This document shows, piece by piece, positions 60,480 through 64,000 of a DNA stretch of 64,000 nt (within the stretch, counting starts at the first letter, position 1; each line of letters starts with the position of its first letter). The position numbers and the translations under genes were made by a program. The stretch comes from Mucilaginibacter sp. SJ. GTDB lineage: Bacteria; Bacteroidota; Bacteroidia; Sphingobacteriales; Sphingobacteriaceae. Where the stretch lies: positions 1,922,001-1,986,000 of the forward strand of contig NZ_CP118631.1 in NCBI RefSeq assembly GCF_028993635.1, given 5' to 3'. Under the pieces are notes generated by a model. It had not been told where the DNA came from and did not search any database. It worked only from the letters and a program-made list of their open reading frames with translations.

Positions 60480-60858
60480 GTTTGAGGTTATTATTGGTTT
60501 ACATTTAATGAACAGCCATAAAAGCAGCATATAATCCATCACCTTGCTAAAAGGATTTATAAACAAGGCAAAAAAATATGAAATGCAGTATCGCTAAAAA
60601 GGGCTGTTCAACAATTGGCTAACACAATATTACTATTTAAAAAATTCACTGTGTATTAATTACACTTTTATTTTGGGCAGGACTGGGTTTGTAATTGAAT
60701 TGTTACTACCATCAATACAAGATGGGATCTGCCGGATGCGGAGGTGCTTAATTAAGTATTCATCAGCTTCGGCTGTGAAGGTGAAGTGAGAGATATTTTT
60801 AAGGAAATAAGCAATCTTACAGCGAAAACTCACTTCGCCGGTAAGTGATCGTCATATA
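60480..60858. other. 379-bp gap between AraC gene and fusion gene
   Basis: Holds the promoter region of the fusion gene and the 3' end of the AraC transcript. An imperfect inverted repeat, GGTGAAGTGAG near 60780 and CTCACTTCGCC near 60830, may be an AraC-gene terminator or regulatory hairpin. No credible gene. Confidence 0.45.
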
Positions 60859-61734
60859 TTAAGACAAAATCTGGTTCCGGTACTGGCGCGGGCTTACCTT
60901 TTTAATCACTTTAAAAAAGCGGTTAAAGTTTGATACATTATTAAAACCGCATTCATAGGCTATATCTGTAATACTGTTATCTTTATTATTTAGCAGTTTG
61001 CAGGCATAACCAATTCTTGTTTCATTTACAAACTGGGTAAACGACTTTTGGGTACGCGCCTTAAAAAACCGGCAAAAGGCAAATGTGTTCATGTTAGCCA
61101 CATCGGCAATGGTATTTAGTGAAATATCCTCTCTGAAATTATCAAAGATGTACTTAAATACCTGGTCCATGCGCTTACTATCATGGTATTGATAATAGTT
61201 GATATAGTTGATACTGGCCAGCAGGTTATGCTCCGGGTCTGCACTCATGATATTAAGGATCTCGAGCAGGGTGATGATCCTTTGCAACCCTTCCTGCTGT
61301 ACTATCTGGTACATCAGCTTTATTACCATATCACGGCTTTTACCCTTTAGCTCCATCCCTCTTTGCGCCTTACTTAAAAACAACTCCACTTTGCGTATGT
61401 TACCAAATGCCGAAAGATTCATGAGCAATTTTGACGGATTGAAGTGAATAGATAGTGAATGCGCATAATGTTCAGGGTCATCCTCATTGGGTTGTTCCTG
61501 GGTATTATGCCAAACATGCGGGATATTTGAACCAAGAAAAATAAGCTCCCCGCTTTCAAAATAATCAACCAGATCGCCGATGATGCGCTTGCCCGAGCCT
61601 TTTACAATATGTACCAACTGGCATTCTTCATGAAAATGGAACTCACTTGAGAAAAAAGGAAGTTTCACCTCCCGTGCAACAAATAGGTCATCCGACTGCA
61701 CCCCGTCAGACAATACGGCTAAAATTGGTTTCAT
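60859..61734 (-). CDS. AraC-family transcriptional regulator with cupin domain
   Basis: A 291-aa regulator. The N-terminal half has cupin strands (SSEFHFHEECQLVHIVKGSG, ESGELIFLGSNIPHVWHNT) that bind a sugar ligand. The C-terminal half is a double helix-turn-helix: NTIADVANMNTFAFCRFFKA and SITDIAYECGFNNVSNFNRF, followed by KKVSPRQYRNQ. It is divergent from the fuconate dehydratase gene across 219 bp and is probably its regulator. Confidence 0.92.
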   Translation of the reverse strand: MKPILAVLSDGVQSDDLFVAREVKLPFFSSEFHFHEECQLVHIVKGSGKRIIGDLVDYFESGELIFLGSNIPHVWHNTQEQPNEDDPEHYAHSLSIHFNPSKLLMNLSAFGNIRKVELFLSKAQRGMELKGKSRDMVIKLMYQIVQQEGLQRIITLLEILNIMSADPEHNLLASINYINYYQYHDSKRMDQVFKYIFDNFREDISLNTIADVANMNTFAFCRFFKARTQKSFTQFVNETRIGYACKLLNNKDNSITDIAYECGFNNVSNFNRFFKVIKKVSPRQYRNQILS

Positions 61735-61953
61735 TTTAACAAAACATGAAGAGAAAAGCTAAATATAAGCAAAAATACTATCGAAAGTTGCCAATTAAAG
61801 TGAAAGTAAAAAATCAAACGGCACTAATTTTACAGCATCATACCTTATCCGGAAAGGTATAATAAACCGATTTATAAACACAAGGAACAAGATTTCATTA
61901 GGGCATTTCGACATAGAACGGCCTGAAACTATTTGCAAAATATATTTACCTAC

Positions 61954-63183
61954 ATGTACATCAATAAAATTGAAGTTACCGACAAGCGTTTTAATTTAGG
62001 CAATGGCGCCGGTTCTGACGCAGTAAACGATTCAACCCAGTATGCTTATGCCATTTGCGAACTGCATACCGATAGCAGCGTAAAAGGCATTGGCCTGGCC
62101 TTTACCCTTGGTGCCGGTAATGACCTGGTATGCAAAGCCATCCAATACCTTTCCGAAACATTAAAGGGGCGAGAAATTGAGGAACTTATGGCCGATTTTG
62201 GTTCGGTTTACCGTTCGATACTGGATTCGCCCGCCTACCGCTGGCTGGGTCCGCACAAAGGCGTTATGCAATTAGCACTTGCAGCTATAGTAAATGCATG
62301 CTTCGATCTTTGGGCCAAGAGTCGCCAGGTACCGCTCTGGAAACTTTTGCTTGATTTAAGCCCAAAAGAACTGGTGGCAACGCTCGACCTAAACTACCTT
62401 GAAGATGTATTGACTGTTGAAGAAGCAGAAAACATTTTAAAGGGCAATTTTACAGGCCGAACATTACGCAATGGTGTTTTACAAACAGGTTATAAGGCTT
62501 ACGATACATCAGTAGGCTGGTTTAACTATTCTGACGAGAAGATCAAAGAAAACGTAGCACGCGCCATTGACCGGGGATTTACCGCCATGAAGTTAAAAGT
62601 TGGCTCAAATGATCCGCAACGTGATATCCGCAGGGCAAAGCTGGTTAGGGCCGAAGCCGGTGATAAAACAACTATTATGCTGGATGCCAACCAAAAATGG
62701 AACCTGCCTCAGGCCATCTCCATTTGTAAAGAACTGAACAGCATAAACCCTTACTGGATAGAGGAACCCACTCACCCTGATGATGTCTTGGCGCATCAAA
62801 CATTAGCTAAAGAAATTGCGCCCCTTAAAATCGCTGCGGGCGAGCATATCCCTAATAAAATCATATTTAAAAACTTTTTGCAGGTCGGCGCCATGGATTT
62901 TTGTCAGGTTGACTGTGTGCGTGTTGGCGGTGTATCTGAGTTTTTGACGATAAGCCTGCTGGCAAAAAAATTCAATATTCCTGTGGTACCGCACGTGGGC
63001 GATATGGGGCAGATCCATCAGCATTTGGTATTGTTTAACCATGTGGCTATTGGACACGAAAACTTATTTTTGGAACATATACCGCATTTGGCCAAATACT
63101 TTAAAAATCCGGCCAATATTAGCGGGGGCTATTACGCCGTACCTGCCGAAGCAGGCAACAGCAGCGACCTTGTAACCAGCTAA
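61954..63183 (+). CDS. L-fuconate dehydratase-like enolase-superfamily protein
   Basis: The start at 61954 (MYINKIEVTDKRFNL) gives 409 aa; the frame extends 7 codons to a TTG that I discount. The protein has the fuconate-dehydratase pattern: GAGSDAVNDSTQYAYAICEL near the start, SPAYRWLGPHKGVMQLALAA, TAMKLKVGSNDPQRDI (KxK catalytic lysine), MLDANQKWN and IEEPTHPDD metal ligands, and IAAGEHIPNKIIFKNFL. It dehydrates L-fuconate to 2-keto-3-deoxy-L-fuconate in oxidative fucose catabolism. The next gene, 9 bases downstream, is an SDR dehydrogenase. Confidence 0.88.
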   Translation: MYINKIEVTDKRFNLGNGAGSDAVNDSTQYAYAICELHTDSSVKGIGLAFTLGAGNDLVCKAIQYLSETLKGREIEELMADFGSVYRSILDSPAYRWLGPHKGVMQLALAAIVNACFDLWAKSRQVPLWKLLLDLSPKELVATLDLNYLEDVLTVEEAENILKGNFTGRTLRNGVLQTGYKAYDTSVGWFNYSDEKIKENVARAIDRGFTAMKLKVGSNDPQRDIRRAKLVRAEAGDKTTIMLDANQKWNLPQAISICKELNSINPYWIEEPTHPDDVLAHQTLAKEIAPLKIAAGEHIPNKIIFKNFLQVGAMDFCQVDCVRVGGVSEFLTISLLAKKFNIPVVPHVGDMGQIHQHLVLFNHVAIGHENLFLEHIPHLAKYFKNPANISGGYYAVPAEAGNSSDLVTS

Positions 63184-63192
63184 AAACCAAAA

Positions 63193-63957
63193 ATGAACCA
63201 ATTATTAAACAAAGTAATATTTATTACCGGAGGGGCATCGGGCATTGGTTTGGCCTGCGCCGAAGCTTATATCCGTGAGGGAGCAACCGTTTTTATAATG
63301 GATGTAAATGAGCGCGCCCTGTATAAAACCCTTGACCGTTTTGGAGGTAATCATGAAGGTATTACTGGCGATGTATCTAAGGCGGCCGACGTAAAAGCAG
63401 CTTTCGATGCAATAAGGAAACATTATGGCAAACTTGACGCTATTCACAACAATGCAGCTATTGCGCATCCCTCAAAACCAGTTGATGAAACCGAAGAGGA
63501 TGAATGGGATGCCCTGATGAATGTTAACCTCAAAAGCCTGTATTGGACAACCAAATATGGTATCGACTTACTTAAAGCATCAAAAGGCTGCATTTTAAAC
63601 ACCAGCAGTATGGCCGGTGATATTGGGCAAAGCCTGCATGCTGCTTATACAGCAACTAAGGGCGGCATCAATGCCCTTACCAAATCCATGGCACTTGATT
63701 ATGCACCATACGGTATCAGGGTAAATGCTGTTTCGCCGGCCGGTGTATGGACCCCATTACTTAAACAATGGGCCGCCGAACAGCCAGATCCAGGGTCGAT
63801 AGAAAGATACCTGAATGATATCCACGCTTTAGGCTACTGCCCTGAGGGCGATGTAGTAGCCGATGCAGCGGTTTTCCTGCTCTCGGACGCGGCCCGGTTT
63901 GTAACCGGCTGCATTATGCCCGTAAGCGGTGGCGCCGAACTTGGATACAGACGATAA
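63193..63957 (+). CDS. SDR-family dehydrogenase, fucose pathway
   Basis: A 254-aa short-chain dehydrogenase. The cofactor motif IFITGGASGIGLACAEA is near residues 8-24, HNNAAIAH is conserved near residues 93-100, and the catalytic tetrad lies around 139-160 (SSMAGDI, YTATKGG). FVTGCIMPVSGGAELG ends the fold. Located 9 bases downstream of the fuconate dehydratase gene, it probably oxidises L-fucose or 2-keto-3-deoxy-L-fuconate with NAD. The substrate is inferred from context. Confidence 0.9.
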   Translation: MNQLLNKVIFITGGASGIGLACAEAYIREGATVFIMDVNERALYKTLDRFGGNHEGITGDVSKAADVKAAFDAIRKHYGKLDAIHNNAAIAHPSKPVDETEEDEWDALMNVNLKSLYWTTKYGIDLLKASKGCILNTSSMAGDIGQSLHAAYTATKGGINALTKSMALDYAPYGIRVNAVSPAGVWTPLLKQWAAEQPDPGSIERYLNDIHALGYCPEGDVVADAAVFLLSDAARFVTGCIMPVSGGAELGYRR

Positions 63958-63972
63958 AACAAGATCTTAACC

Positions 63973-64000
63973 ATGAACAAAACCAACAGTAACGCATCAA
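63973..64000 (+). CDS. Start of a downstream gene, cut by the window edge
   Basis: ATG at 63973, 15 bases after the SDR stop, opens MNKTNSNAS. Only nine codons are visible, so no family can be assigned. The spacing suggests the same operon; in fucose operons a sugar transporter or further catabolic enzyme is common here. Confidence 0.5.

Noticed and set aside
1..64000. CRISPR arrays and insertion sequences
   Set aside because: No regularly spaced direct repeats and no transposase-like frame were seen on either strand.

Overview
This window is chromosomal DNA from a member of the Bacteroidota, most likely a Sphingobacteriaceae species close to Mucilaginibacter or Pedobacter. That assignment rests on family content and is an inference. 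The supporting signs are Bacteroidota-type -7 promoter elements (TAnnTTTG), NIPSNAP and DUF2461 proteins, GH76 and GH92 mannan enzymes, TPR sensor kinases of the HisKA_2 type, ThuA/glucose-dehydrogenase-like/cytochrome c fusions, and a Bacteroidota-style contractile injection locus.

Region 1 (1-9036) is mixed. It opens with a visibly AT-rich pair, a three-Cys-motif protein (DUF5131, cut by the window edge) overlapping its partner TcmP, with an AAA/ABC-type ATPase diverging from them. Then come a RibD-type reductase, a NUDIX hydrolase, a 59-aa acidic ORF with an internal repeat, a TPR membrane protein, a GH76 lipoprotein and several small proteins. Region 2 (9229-11432) holds a NIPSNAP protein, a decayed small gene, a tight three-tRNA cluster (Pro, an unusual UAU-anticodon tRNA, Cys) and a tRNA-like relic. 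Region 3 (11400-18877) looks like a mannan/glycoprotein module: GH92 alpha-mannosidase, a basic-secretory-protein metallopeptidase whose -7 promoter element abuts a perfect LacI-type palindrome, and a LacI regulator. An amino-acid permease/PLP lyase pair follows. Region 4 (18920-23185) is a two-component system: TPR histidine kinase and sigma-54-type response regulator.

Region 5 (23475-51708) is the centrepiece: about 28 kb of tightly packed, co-directional minus-strand genes encoding an extracellular contractile injection system (eCIS, related to Afp/PVC and AlgoCIS). In transcription order: Pvc16/DUF4255 cap protein, an unknown 394-aa protein, two sheath paralogues, two tube proteins, a DUF5908 small protein, a LysM baseplate hub protein, a VgrG-like spike, a PAAR tip, a gp25-like wedge, a baseplate-J protein, an Afp12-like baseplate protein, a 1418-aa PKD protein with a Thr/Pro-rich tail, a tape-measure protein, a 1192-aa DUF4157+HNH candidate cargo, a TPR protein, a second DUF4157 protein with a long Lys/Glu linker, and the AAA+ ATPase. 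A 19-bp inverted repeat lies about 100 bp upstream of the first gene. There is no capsid, terminase, or T6SS membrane complex (TssJLM), so this is neither a prophage nor a canonical T6SS.

Region 6 (51709-64000) carries dispersed palindromic repeats, an azoreductase behind a perfect 36-bp palindrome, a metallophosphoesterase, a lipoprotein, two TIM-barrel isomerase-like proteins, a ThuA/sugar-dehydrogenase/PKD/cytochrome c fusion, and an AraC regulator divergent from an apparent L-fucose oxidation operon (fuconate dehydratase, SDR dehydrogenase, start of a third gene at the edge).
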